DNA of 64,000 nt from WHSW01 sp963846565 (GTDB lineage: Bacteria > Actinomycetota > Thermoleophilia > Solirubrobacterales > 70-9): positions 372,001-436,000 of the forward strand of contig CAWJWL010000003.1 of NCBI GenBank assembly GCA_963846565.1, read 5' to 3'. Under the pieces are notes generated by a model. It was given only the letters and a program-made list of their open reading frames with translations. It did no database searches and was not told the origin of the DNA. This document shows, in pieces, positions 8,429 through 16,753 of this stretch. Both the position numbers and the translations under genes were made by a program. Position 1 is the stretch's first letter. The number at the start of each line of letters is the position of its first letter.

Positions 8429-10000
8429 TCAGCGCCTGCGCAGGACGATCGTCCGCTCGGCGTCGGTGCCCGTGAGGGCATCGTCGTTCCGGGTCCGCGC
8501 GACGGCGCGCAGGCGGCGCTTGCGCTCGAGCTTGCGAAGGGCGGCGGGACGCACTCGCAGCCTCATGGCCTTCGCGGTCCCGGCCGCGATCGCGTAGCGG
8601 CGAGCGCGAGTGAGACGGCCGATGCGCGCCCGCCCCGCGCAGCGAGGCTCGAGCGCCATTCGCCACGCCTCCGGGCAGCGGAGTCTGAGGCGAACGCGGC
8701 CCCCCGGACCAACCCGTGACGCGTCGGTCTCAATCAAGCTCGCTCGCGCCCGCGGCGGCCCGGCGGGCGGAAGCGGCGGCGGCAGCTCTCCGGCGAGGAT
8801 CTCGTCGGGACGGGCCAGCGAGGTCAAGAAGCCGCGGTCGACATCGGCGTCGCTGACGTTCGTGGCGTCGGGCGCCGGCGGCGGAAACTCGAGCTCGTCG
8901 TCTCGGATCGAGTTCAGGATCGTCGCGTACATGTTCTCCTGCCAAGCGGTGTCGCCATCGAACGTCGCGGAATCGATGCCGGTCCTGACGACGATGACGT
9001 CCTGGCTCGGAAACACGGTCACCCACTGCCCGAACAGCCCGGAGAACCGAAACGTGTTCGCGGGCAGGGAGGGAAAGTCGCGCGTGTCGCTGATCGGGCG
9101 GTTGAGAATCCGCGGGCCGATACAGGGCTTCGACGCGTTGAGCCAGATGAGCCAGCCGTAGCAGCCGTTCTCGGCCACCGGCGTCAACGCCTCGGACACG
9201 AACCTCCTCGAGAGCAGGCGCTCTCCCCCGTACACACCCTCGCCGAGCATGAGCTGGCCGAGGCGGGCGAGGTCGTCGGCACGCATGTTGAGCCCGAAGA
9301 AGCCTTGCGTGTGGCCGCTGCCGTCGCGGCGCCAGTACCAGGATCCCGGCCGGATGCCGAGCGGTCCGAAGAGCTCGCGCTGAGCGAACGCCTGGAACTC
9401 CTCGCCCACGGCTCGCGACACCGCCTCCGCGATGAGGGCCGGGCCGCTCTGCGAGTACTCCCAGTAGGTACCGGGCTGCTTCGCGACCGGCACGGTGAGC
9501 GCCTCCTGGAGGCGGTTGCCCATAAAGATGTTGTAGTCCCGCGGGCCGTTCCAGGACAGGCCGCTCGTCATCGTCAGGAGCTGCCGCATCGTGATCCCAC
9601 CGTGCGCCTGATCGGCCTCCGGGACGAGCGAGCCAAGCGGGTCGTCGGGCCCGATGAGCCCGAGTGTCATCGCCCTGCCGAAGACGAGCGCGGTGACCGA
9701 TTTGGCCAGCGACCAGCTCTCGTAGAGCGTGTCGCGGTTCGTCGCCGCGCGTACGTCCTCGCCGACGCGGCAGCCGCCCCGGTAGACGCGGATGGCGAAC
9801 GACCCGTTCTGCGTTCCAAGAGCGACGCCGGCGTTGACGCCGTCGGCGTCCATGCCGGCCTCGCCCGGGGTGACCTGGCGCCAGTCCTCGCCTTCCCCCG
9901 GCACCGGGCACCGCGCACCGGCGCTCGCGACGTCCGCACCGCCGAAGGCGATCGTTGCCGCGGCGATTGCCGCTATTCGCGTGAGCCCACGGCGCGTCAT
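8429..10000 (-). CDS. Secreted serine hydrolase, beta-lactamase class C / penicillin-binding-protein-like
   Basis: Exported protein of 523 residues with a signal peptide (IAAIAAATIAFGG then ADVASAGA). The hydrolase domain (about 40-390) has the nucleophile motif SLAK in ESWSLAKSVTALV and a second motif YSQSG in place of YxN. The third motif region is FSGLFGQWV, close to the HTG/GxxG seen in esterase-like members. The C-terminal 120 residues are an Arg-rich beta-sandwich-like domain of the type attached to many exported actinobacterial enzymes. The start ATG precedes a TRRGLTR basic region. Class C-like enzymes include esterases, D-aminopeptidases and carboxypeptidases, so true beta-lactamase activity is not implied. 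Confidence 0.85.
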   Translation of the reverse strand: MTRRGLTRIAAIAAATIAFGGADVASAGARCPVPGEGEDWRQVTPGEAGMDADGVNAGVALGTQNGSFAIRVYRGGCRVGEDVRAATNRDTLYESWSLAKSVTALVFGRAMTLGLIGPDDPLGSLVPEADQAHGGITMRQLLTMTSGLSWNGPRDYNIFMGNRLQEALTVPVAKQPGTYWEYSQSGPALIAEAVSRAVGEEFQAFAQRELFGPLGIRPGSWYWRRDGSGHTQGFFGLNMRADDLARLGQLMLGEGVYGGERLLSRRFVSEALTPVAENGCYGWLIWLNASKPCIGPRILNRPISDTRDFPSLPANTFRFSGLFGQWVTVFPSQDVIVVRTGIDSATFDGDTAWQENMYATILNSIRDDELEFPPPAPDATNVSDADVDRGFLTSLARPDEILAGELPPPLPPAGPPRARASLIETDASRVGPGGRVRLRLRCPEAWRMALEPRCAGRARIGRLTRARRYAIAAGTAKAMRLRVRPAALRKLERKRRLRAVARTRNDDALTGTDAERTIVLRRR

Positions 10001-10040
10001 CGTTCGCGCAGCCTAGGAGAGCCCGACGCGAGGGGCGCCG

Positions 10041-11541
10041 CTACTCCTCCTCGGCGTAGCCCAGGAGCGAACGGTCGATCAGCCACTCGACCGGAGCCTT
10101 GTCGTCGGTGTAGACCTCTCCCCCGGGCAGGGGCGGCTCGAGCCGCGATGCCTCGACCAGGGCGACGCTCTCGAGGTCGATCGGGAAGGACGAGGCGATC
10201 CGCTCCAGGGCCCGCGGCGAGACGGCCGCGTCGGTGCCGAGAAGGAGCGTGTTCGTCTCCTCGATCGGGTCGCGAAGGACGGTCGGGAACGCCTCCGCCA
10301 TCGTCGCCGCGAGGACCTTCTCGAGGTCGAAGTTGCCCTCCGGGTGGCCGGCGTTGACGATCACGACACCGCCCGGAGCGAGCCTGTCGTGGACGAGCTC
10401 GAAGAACTCCCTCGTCGCCAGGTAGAAGGGGATGTAGGGCTGGCGATAGGCATCGACGAGGATCACGTCATAGCCACCCTCGGACCGGCGCAGCCACGGG
10501 CGGGCGTCGTCGGTGTAGACGGTGAGGTTCTCGTTCGAACCCATGTCGAAGTACTTGAGCCCGACCTCCTCGAGCTCCGGGTCGATCTCCACCCCGTCCA
10601 CCTTCGTCTCGGGGAAGAAGTGGCCATAGGAGCGGGCCATCGTGCCCGCGGCATTGCCGAGGACCGCGACCCGTTCGGGCGGATCGGGATGGGCGGCGAA
10701 CGGGAGCATCAGCATGCCGTCCTGGTAGCCGTCGCTGAGGTAGGACCAGGGCCGGAAGAGCGAGTGGGTCGCCTGCCCCTCGTTGAGCTCGAGCTCGCGC
10801 GTCCCGTCGGGGCGCTCGATCACCCGGATGTACTGATGGGCCGAGTCGGTCTCGAAGATCACCTCGCCGTCGTCGGTCGCCTTCACCGTCCCGACGGGGA
10901 TCGCCAGCGCTGCGGCGATCGCCACCGGGGCCGCGATCGCGCGCCAACCAAGGCCGACCGCGGCGACGCACGCAAGCAGCAGCGCGAAGGCGATGAAGGT
11001 CCGCTGTGTGCCCAGGAACGGAATCAGGACGAGGGCCGAGAGCATCGTCCCGAGCAGCGAGCCCGCCGTCGAGATCGCGTAGAGGCGGCCGGCGATGCGG
11101 CCGGCGTGCTCGACATCGGGGACCGCCAGCCGGATGCGCCCACGGCGCGCAGGTGCCGGCGAGGCCGACCGGGACCGCGACCAGGAAGAGGACGGCGAAG
11201 AGCGAGCCGACGAAGGCGCCCGCCTCGATCTCGTCCAGCGCGTCGACGGCGACGTTGAAGAACGGGCGGGCAATCAGGGGCACGATCGCGAGCAGGCCCG
11301 CAGCACAGAGCATCGCGAAGCAGAGGCTGCGCAGGTTCGGGTAGCGGTCCCCGAGCCGCCCGCCGAGCCAGTAGCCGACCGAGAGCGCCACCAGCACGAC
11401 ACCGATCGTGTTCGCCCAGACGATCGTCGAGGCGCCGAAGAACGGGGCCATCAGTCGCGCGGCGGCGATCTCCGCCCCGAGGGTCGTGATCCCGACGACG
11501 AAGACGAGCGCGTAGAGGTAGCGGTTGCGCGTCGCAGGCAC
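10041..11541 (-). CDS. Membrane-bound spermidine-synthase-like protein, frameshifted
   Basis: A fused protein: an N-terminal section of about seven membrane helices followed by a spermidine/spermine-synthase-like Rossmann methyltransferase fold. The latter has AVLGNAAGTMAR (glycine motif), KVDGVEIDPELEEVG and YDVILVDAYRQPYIP. The frame breaks near 11136-11140: VPVGLAGTCAPWA is in one frame and IRLAVPDVEHAGRIAGRLYA continues in the next, consistent with one extra base in a GCGC run. Total length (1501) equals 500 codons plus one base. The GTG start shares its G with the stop of the upstream ctaG-like gene (TAGTG), so the two are translationally coupled. Aminopropyl-transfer activity is not assured; many such fusions lack known substrates. 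Confidence 0.75.
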
Positions 11542-12404
11542 TACGTGTGACCCCCGATGATCCGCTCGCGCAGACGCTCTCCCTGGCCGGCGGCCACCGC
11601 GCGCGCAGCGCGGCTCGGGTCGAGGTCGATCCCGTGCGCTTCGGCCAGCTCGATCAGCTCCTGCTTCTCGGTGCTGCGGTTGGCGGCGCGGATGAAGAGC
11701 CAGGTGAACAGCCCGAGTGTCACGGCCCCGGTCCAGATCATCATCAGGTTGCCGGCGGCACCCTGGTCGGCGAGCGGGGAGATCCCCCACTCGGCCTGGC
11801 CGGGCGCGTAGTCCGGATAGAGGACCTGGCCGGACCAGATGAGCACGTTCGCCAGCACCGCCTCCAGCAGGCGGACGACCACCACGTAGCCGAGCATCGC
11901 CCAGTCACCGAACCAGGCGGGCTTCGGCAGCGGGCCGACGAGCGGCATCCACATCGCGAGGCCGAAGGTGAAGAAGCCGGCGTGCTGGGCGAGGTGGAGC
12001 AACGAACTGTCGAGCACTCCCTGATAGAGCGCACCGAGGTGCCAGAGGTAGAGGTTCAGGGCCCAGACCGGCAGGGCGACCAGCGGGTTGCCGAAGACCC
12101 GCAGCCAGCCGAGCGCGCGCGTCGCCAGGAGCGGCTGCAGGATCGGCCCGGTGAGACCCAGCGCGATCAGGAGTCCGGCGAGGTCCCCGATCAGCAGGTG
12201 CTGGACCATGTGGGCGACGACGACGTCCTCGGCCAGCGGCGCCAGCGGCGGCAGGTCCGCGAGGAGGAGGACGAGGGCGCCGGAGCCGAACGCCGCCTGG
12301 CGCCAGGCGCTCACCGGCCGCCCCTGCTTGGACAGGGTGGCGACGCGGCGCGCATAGGCCACCGCGACCGCAATCAGGATCACCGGCGCGGCAACGTCGA
12401 TCAT
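11541..12404 (-). CDS. ctaG: Cytochrome c oxidase assembly factor, CtaG/caa3 family
   Basis: Multi-pass membrane protein of 287 residues (PF09678, caa3_CtaG). About seven helices are visible, with the conserved AHMVQHLLIGDLAGLL near residue 65, LYLWHLGALYQ near 120 and HLAQHAGFFTFGLAMWMPLVG near 140. The family helps insert copper into the oxidase in Bacillus. Here it is some 45 kb from the oxidase genes. It follows corA closely (16 bases) and is coupled by a one-base overlap to the spermidine-synthase-like gene. The cytoplasmic C-terminus is basic. Confidence 0.88.
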   Translation of the reverse strand: MIDVAAPVILIAVAVAYARRVATLSKQGRPVSAWRQAAFGSGALVLLLADLPPLAPLAEDVVVAHMVQHLLIGDLAGLLIALGLTGPILQPLLATRALGWLRVFGNPLVALPVWALNLYLWHLGALYQGVLDSSLLHLAQHAGFFTFGLAMWMPLVGPLPKPAWFGDWAMLGYVVVVRLLEAVLANVLIWSGQVLYPDYAPGQAEWGISPLADQGAAGNLMMIWTGAVTLGLFTWLFIRAANRSTEKQELIELAEAHGIDLDPSRAARAVAAGQGERLRERIIGGHT

Positions 12405-12420
12405 CGCGACCGGAGGCTAG

Positions 12421-13392
12421 CTAGAGCCAGTCGATTCGCTTGAAGAAGCGGTGCAGCGCGACGATCACGACCAGCATCAGCAGGAGGGCCACCGGATAGG
12501 ACCAGCGCTCGTCCAGCTCGGGCATGTGCTCGAAGTTCATCCCCCAGATCGAGGCCATGAACGTCGGCACGGCGATGATCGCCACCCAGGCCGAGATCGC
12601 CCGCACGACCTCGCTCTGCTTCACCGCGAGCAGCGCCAGGTTCGCCTCGAGGATCGAGGTGAGCAGCTCGCGGTGGGCGGTCACCTCGTCGTCGATGCGA
12701 CGCGCATGGTCGGCGACGTCGCGGAAGTAGCGGCGCAGCTGCTCGCTCATCTGCGGGAAGGCGCCGCGCTCGAGCGCCTCGAGCGGAGTGAGCAACGGGC
12801 CGACGGCGTGATGGAACTCGATCACCTCGCGCTTGAGGAAGTAGATCCGCTGGGTCGCGTCGCCGGCCTGCTGGAAGATCTCCTGCTCGACCTCGGTGAT
12901 GTCGTTGTCGATCCCCTCGGTCACCGGGCGGTAGTCGTCGACGACCTTGTCGAGGATCGCCCACACGACCACGGCCGGTCCGTCCTCGAGCAGCTCGGAG
13001 TGCTGTTCGACTCGCCGGCGCGCCTCCTTCAGGCCGCTCGCCTCGCCGTGGCGGACCGTGATCACATAGGTGGGCGAGAGGAACAGGTGGATCTCGCCGA
13101 ACTCGACCTCCTCCTTTAAGTCGAGGTAGCGCGCCGGGCGCAGGACCATGAAGTAGGAGTCCTCGTAGTCCTCGAGCTTCGGCCGCTGATGGCCGACGTA
13201 GGCGTCCTCGAGCGCCAGCTCGTGCAAGTTGAAGCGGCGGCCGACCTCCTCGAGCTCCTCCTTCGAGGGCTCGAACAGGCCGAGCCAGACGAAGTCGCCG
13301 TCGCCGACGACGCACTTCTCGGCGACGTCGAGTGGCAGCTGGCCGTCGTGCTGGCGCTTGCCGTCGCGGTAGTGCGCGCAGTCGACGATCAC
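12421..13392 (-). CDS. corA: CorA-family magnesium/divalent-cation transporter
   Basis: Inner-membrane channel-type transporter of 323 residues, normal length. The N-terminal cytoplasmic domain (1-255) and two C-terminal helices (about 258-280 and 296-315) match the family. The signature GMN lies in IWGMNFEHMPEL between them, the selectivity loop. The start is GTG (MIVDCAHYRDG, as in related proteins). That start codon lies inside the 3-prime arm of a perfect 13-bp hairpin, which is unusual and may control translation. It is 46 bases downstream of lemA. Confidence 0.95.
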   Translation of the reverse strand: MIVDCAHYRDGKRQHDGQLPLDVAEKCVVGDGDFVWLGLFEPSKEELEEVGRRFNLHELALEDAYVGHQRPKLEDYEDSYFMVLRPARYLDLKEEVEFGEIHLFLSPTYVITVRHGEASGLKEARRRVEQHSELLEDGPAVVVWAILDKVVDDYRPVTEGIDNDITEVEQEIFQQAGDATQRIYFLKREVIEFHHAVGPLLTPLEALERGAFPQMSEQLRRYFRDVADHARRIDDEVTAHRELLTSILEANLALLAVKQSEVVRAISAWVAIIAVPTFMASIWGMNFEHMPELDERWSYPVALLLMLVVIVALHRFFKRIDWL

Positions 13393-13417
13393 GCGGGGAA
13401 TCTATCCCCGCGTGATC
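13387..13417 (-). promoter_or_regulatory. Perfect 13-bp hairpin overlapping the corA start codon
   Basis: On the minus strand the arms GATCACGCGGGGA and TCCCCGCGTGATC flank a five-base loop TAGAT. The 5-prime arm contains the only GGGGA-like ribosome site and the 3-prime arm contains the GTG start of corA. There is no following T tract, so it is not a classical intrinsic terminator for lemA, though a terminator role cannot be excluded. Confidence 0.7.
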
Positions 13418-13438
13418 GCGGAAGTGCTGGTCGCCGCG

Positions 13439-14092
13439 CTACTGAGCGGGCGTCGCCGGAGGCGCGGGAGGAGGCGGCGGCGCGGCGGGCGGCTCCGCCG
13501 AAGGCGCGGCGGGCGGCTGCTGTGCGACCGGCGGCTGGCTGAAGCTGACCTCGACCGGCTCGCGCTCGGCGGCGTCGGTGATCTCGAAGAACTCGCGCGC
13601 CGTGAACCCGCCCGAGGAGGCGACGATCGAGTTCGGGAAGATCTGAATCTTCGTGTTGTAGGCCTGGACGTTGGAGTTGTAGATCCGGCGCGAGGCCTGG
13701 ATCTCGTCCTCGAGCTCGGAGAGGTTGCGCGAGAGCTGCTGGAAGTTCTCAGTCGCGCGCAGCTCGGGGTACTGCTCGGCGACGACCCGCAGCCCGCCGA
13801 GCGCCTGGCTCAGCATGCCCTCGGCGGCGCTCGCCTCGGCCGGCCCGGTGGCCTGCATCGCGGCGGCACGCGCCTGGGTGACCTTCTCGAAGGTCTCGCG
13901 CTCGTGCGTCGCGTAGCCCTTGACGGTCTCGACCAGGTTCGGGACCAGGTCGTGGCGGCGCTTGAGCTGGACATCGATGCCCGACCAGGACTCGTCGACG
14001 CGGTTTCGCGAGCCGATGATCGAGTTGCGGATCAGGACATAGAAGAGCCCGATCAGCAACAGGAGCCCGACGACGATGATGGCTACGACCAT
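13439..14092 (-). CDS. lemA: LemA family protein
   Basis: A 217-residue protein with one N-terminal membrane helix (VVAIIVVGLLLLIGLFYVL) and a long helical domain. The family core VDESWSGIDVQLKRRHDLVP is at about residue 32, and YNTKIQIFPNSIVA near 145. The C-terminus (from about 185) is a proline/alanine/glutamine-rich tail. The ATG has GGAGAGG nine bases upstream. LemA proteins are membrane-anchored helical bundles of unclear role, often beside htpX or TPM-domain genes; here the neighbour is corA. Confidence 0.92.
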   Translation of the reverse strand: MVVAIIVVGLLLLIGLFYVLIRNSIIGSRNRVDESWSGIDVQLKRRHDLVPNLVETVKGYATHERETFEKVTQARAAAMQATGPAEASAAEGMLSQALGGLRVVAEQYPELRATENFQQLSRNLSELEDEIQASRRIYNSNVQAYNTKIQIFPNSIVASSGGFTAREFFEITDAAEREPVEVSFSQPPVAQQPPAAPSAEPPAAPPPPPAPPATPAQ

Positions 14093-14139
14093 GTGGGTGG
14101 GACCTCTCCTTCGAAGTGGGTAAGCGCCGTGATTATGGA

Positions 14140-14619
14140 CTACTTCTCCGCGCTGTCCAGTCCGGGCAGGACGCCGAGCCGGCGAAGGGCGGAGCCGATC
14201 AGGTCGCTCGGCAACCCGGCTGCACCGAGCGCATCGAGCCTGCCGAGCTCGTAGCCGAGCGCGACTGCGTCGCCGCCGGCGATGGCTTCTTCGATCGCCG
14301 CGGCGTAGGCGGGGTCGTCCGAGGCGGCGCCGGCCTCGGCCAGTTCGCGAAGCTTCGTCAGCGCGCTTTCCCGGGGCGCGCCGAGTGCCGGACCCGGCGT
14401 GGCGCCGGCCACCTGGCGGCGCGGCGGCTGACCGCTCGGCGTGTAGGACTCCGCAATCGCCCCCTGCCTCCTGAGGCGCTCGATCGTCTGGTAGACGGCG
14501 TTACGGCTGATCCCGAGGTCGGTGGCGATCTGCTTCGCCGGCATCCCGGCCTCGAGACGCTCGAGCACCTCGAGCTGTCGCTTGGTCAGGCCGCCGCGGT
14601 TCGTTTCAGGCTGGAACAT
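14140..14619 (-). CDS. HTH transcriptional regulator
   Basis: A 159-residue protein with an N-terminal winged or LuxR-like helix-turn-helix. LTKRQLEVLERLEAGMPAKQ leads into the recognition segment IATDLGISRNAVYQTIERLR. The remaining 100 residues are alanine-rich helical and of unknown function. A good promoter lies so close to the ATG that the mRNA is probably leaderless. The promoter contains repeated TTGAC/GTCAA half-sites, which suggests autoregulation. It follows ogt and an ECF sigma factor on the same strand but has this separate promoter. Confidence 0.7.
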   Translation of the reverse strand: MFQPETNRGGLTKRQLEVLERLEAGMPAKQIATDLGISRNAVYQTIERLRRQGAIAESYTPSGQPPRRQVAGATPGPALGAPRESALTKLRELAEAGAASDDPAYAAAIEEAIAGGDAVALGYELGRLDALGAAGLPSDLIGSALRRLGVLPGLDSAEK

Positions 14620-14626
14620 CCGCGCG

Positions 14627-14656
14627 AGTATAGCTTTACTGTCAACTTGACGTCAA
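14627..14656 (-). promoter_or_regulatory. Promoter of the HTH regulator with overlapping TTGAC repeats
   Basis: On the minus strand a -35 TTGACG and a -10 TATACT are separated by 18 bases. The expected start point, about seven bases past the -10, falls at or one base before the ATG of the regulator, so the transcript is likely leaderless. The spacer repeats TTGAC, and CTTGACGTCAAG is a 12-bp palindrome over the -35 box, a likely operator. The -35 overlaps the ogt stop codon. Confidence 0.65.
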
Positions 14657-15270
14657 GCAACAGAGCCCTCGAGGCGGAGCAGTCCCTCCTTCATCGGCCG
14701 GCCGCCGCCGTAGTTGCCGATGTCGCCGCCGGCACGCAGCACCCGGTGGCAGGGAACCACGAGCGGCAGCGGATTGTGGCCGAGCGCCGTCCCGGCCGCG
14801 CGGTACGCGCGCGGGTTGCCGGCCTTCGTCGCGATCTCGCCGTATGTCGCGGTGGCGCCGTACGGCAGCCGTGCGGTCGCCTTCAGCACCCGGGCGCCGA
14901 ATCCCGGCACGACCAGCCCCCAATCGAGCGGGAGGTCGAACTCGTGCCGGCTGCCGGCGAAGTACTCGTCGAGCTCTCGGCGGACGGCGTCGAGCCGTGC
15001 CGGCGACTCGAGCACTCGCGGCGAGACGTGGTCGGCGAGCTGGCCGAGCACCTCGTCGAGCGACCGGTTCGGGAGCCCCACCGAGACCACCCCCCGCTTC
15101 GTCGCAGCGACCGCCCCGGTTCCGAACGGCGTCTCGAAGCTCGCGTAGGCGACGTCGACGAGCCCCTCCGCCTCGGCCCGCTTCGCGAACCGCGCCGCGG
15201 CTGCCTCGGCGGCATCATCCGCGCCGGAGCGGAGGGCCCTTGCAATCGTGCCCGTATCGGTGCGGCTCAT
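14653..15270 (-). CDS. ogt: Methylated-DNA--protein-cysteine S-methyltransferase
   Basis: Suicidal DNA repair protein of 205 residues that removes O6-alkyl groups from guanine. The acceptor cysteine lies in VVPCHRVLRAGG near residue 170, and the helix-turn-helix with YGEIATKAGNPRAYRAAG precedes it. An N-terminal domain of about 100 residues is present, as in Ogt/AGT. Its ATG overlaps the stop codon of the sigma-factor gene (ATGA), so the two are translationally coupled. This coupling suggests that alkylation repair is co-expressed with the sigma factor. Confidence 0.93.
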   Translation of the reverse strand: MSRTDTGTIARALRSGADDAAEAAAARFAKRAEAEGLVDVAYASFETPFGTGAVAATKRGVVSVGLPNRSLDEVLGQLADHVSPRVLESPARLDAVRRELDEYFAGSRHEFDLPLDWGLVVPGFGARVLKATARLPYGATATYGEIATKAGNPRAYRAAGTALGHNPLPLVVPCHRVLRAGGDIGNYGGGRPMKEGLLRLEGSVA

Positions 15271-15785
15271 GCGGCTACCTCCTGCTTGGTGATCTTGTCG
15301 CGCAAAGTCTTCAGTCCGTCGGCGACGCGCCGCCTGGCCGCTTCCTCGCTGATCTCGAGCGAGACTGCGATTTCCGCGTAGGCGAGATCCGCCGCGTAGC
15401 GGAGCGCGACGGCGGCCCGCTGGCCCTCGGGCAGCCCCGCTACGGCAGCCCAGATCGCGCGGTCGGCGTGCTCGTCGGTCGACGTCGCCTCCGGGAGCTC
15501 AGCGCGCGGCTCGGGCCTGCGGGCTCGCGCCCGGTGGCTGTCGATGGCCTTGCGCCGCGCGATCGTCATCACCCATGCCCGGGGATGGCGCCCGTCCATG
15601 CGCTCGTAGGCGCGCATCGCGGCGATGAAGGTCTCCTGGAAGACGTCGTCGGCGTCGCTGGGGCCGACGTGGGCGCGCAGGAATGCGAGCACCGGCCCGC
15701 GGTGCTCGTCTACGAACCGCTGGAACGGCTGTCTGCGGCGCGCGCCGCGCGAGCGCATCCCGGTGGCGCTTCGGGTGTTCACCAT
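15267..15785 (-). CDS. ECF-type RNA polymerase sigma factor
   Basis: Sigma-70 family protein of 172 residues, the usual ECF size. Region 2 spans about 20-85 (FVDEHRGPVLAFLRAHVG, DADDVFQETFIAAMRAYER, RAWVMTIARRKAIDSHRAR). Region 4 spans about 110-165 (LPEGQRAAVALRYAADLAYA, then EIAVSLEISEEAARRRVADG as the DNA-binding helices). No anti-sigma factor is seen beside it. It heads a coupled pair with ogt. The ATG at 15785 lacks a strong ribosome site; an internal ATG nine codons later is an alternative. Confidence 0.9.
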   Translation of the reverse strand: MVNTRSATGMRSRGARRRQPFQRFVDEHRGPVLAFLRAHVGPSDADDVFQETFIAAMRAYERMDGRHPRAWVMTIARRKAIDSHRARARRPEPRAELPEATSTDEHADRAIWAAVAGLPEGQRAAVALRYAADLAYAEIAVSLEISEEAARRRVADGLKTLRDKITKQEVAA

Positions 15786-15866
15786 CGGGTAGTAAACGAC
15801 GCCGAGCGGGCAGTTCGTGAGCCGCGCTCGGCGTAGAGTCGCGGCCGTCGAACGAGGAGAGTGAGC

Positions 15867-16346
15867 GTGAGAGGTCGGTTAGTAGCCGGAATCGCAGTGG
15901 CCGTCGTCGCCTTCGTCGCGATCGTGACGGGCGCCTTCGCGGTACTCGGAGGCGAGTCGAAGCCCGGACCCGGTCAGACGCCGGAGCCGGCCGAGCTGCA
16001 CAAGGTCGAGGCGAGTCCCGTCGCCGCCCCGCACGGGCACGCACTCCCCGCCGGTGCGCCGGCGAAGCCGGCGCCGCCACGCAAGCCGACCCTGGTCTAT
16101 CTCGAAACCGCGCCGCAGGCGATCGCCCCGGGACCGACGGGCTTTCGCGTCGGCGATTGCCCGAAGCGCTCGAAGGCGATCAACGGGTACTACTTCGTCA
16201 ACGGGACGCAGACGGGCTTCGGCCTGGACGCGCAGGGCGACTCGCCCTTCAAGGGGCTGCGCCAGTGGGCCTTCTACCTCGACGGCGGCACCACGGGCGC
16301 CGTCAACGTCACCTTCGGCCTCATCTGCCTGAAGAACGTCAAGTGA
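15867..16346 (+). CDS. Hypothetical exported or membrane-anchored protein
   Basis: A 159-residue protein with an N-terminal hydrophobic segment (LVAGIAVAVVAFVAIVTGAF). A proline/alanine-rich linker (to about 75) and a compact C-terminal domain with two cysteines (VGDCPKRSKAING and FGLICLKNVK) follow. The second GTG is chosen because GAGGAGA lies six bases before it; the GTG two codons earlier abuts that site. Not recognised as a known family. It ends in an eight-base convergent overlap with the next gene. Confidence 0.65.
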   Translation: MRGRLVAGIAVAVVAFVAIVTGAFAVLGGESKPGPGQTPEPAELHKVEASPVAAPHGHALPAGAPAKPAPPRKPTLVYLETAPQAIAPGPTGFRVGDCPKRSKAINGYYFVNGTQTGFGLDAQGDSPFKGLRQWAFYLDGGTTGAVNVTFGLICLKNVK

Positions 16347-16620
16347 CCGCGCGCGGCGGCCGCATCGCCGCTTCAACGCCCTGGAGGCGCTCGAGCTCCC
16401 CGCTGGGCAAGCTGACGTAGACCGCGCCGTCGCGCTCGAGCCGCTCACGGGGCTCCATCACGGTGAGGCTCGTCGGCCGCCCCTCGCCGTCGTACCCCCA
16501 GAAGTCGCCTTCCTCGGTGCGCTCGCGGCGCGCCACCTGCTCCCTCGAGACCCGGCCGCTGAGGACATCGCTCGGAGGGTCGTAGGTGACACCGCTGAAG
16601 ACAAAGCGTCCGGCTCGCAT
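16339..16620 (-). CDS. Small hypothetical protein, DUF2283-like
   Basis: A 93-residue protein. The pattern FSGVTYDPPSDVLSGRV, then GDFWGYDGEGRPTSLTVMEP, resembles the YD.E.D.LYI...G....YD..G...GIEI layout of DUF2283 proteins, though the middle is diverged. No signal peptide or membrane helix is seen. The similarity is by eye and the function is unknown. It is convergent with the preceding exported protein. Confidence 0.5.
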   Translation of the reverse strand: MRAGRFVFSGVTYDPPSDVLSGRVSREQVARRERTEEGDFWGYDGEGRPTSLTVMEPRERLERDGAVYVSLPSGELERLQGVEAAMRPPRAVT

Positions 16621-16753
16621 CGGCGATCCAGGTTAGCCACGGCCCGCCGCGCTGCCGGCGCTTGCGGAGGCTCGCCTCGACCCAGGTCGCGGTCGTCTGG
16701 CCGCATCGCTCCCGCGACTGAGCCACCCGCCGCGGCCCTGCCAGACTCTCCCG

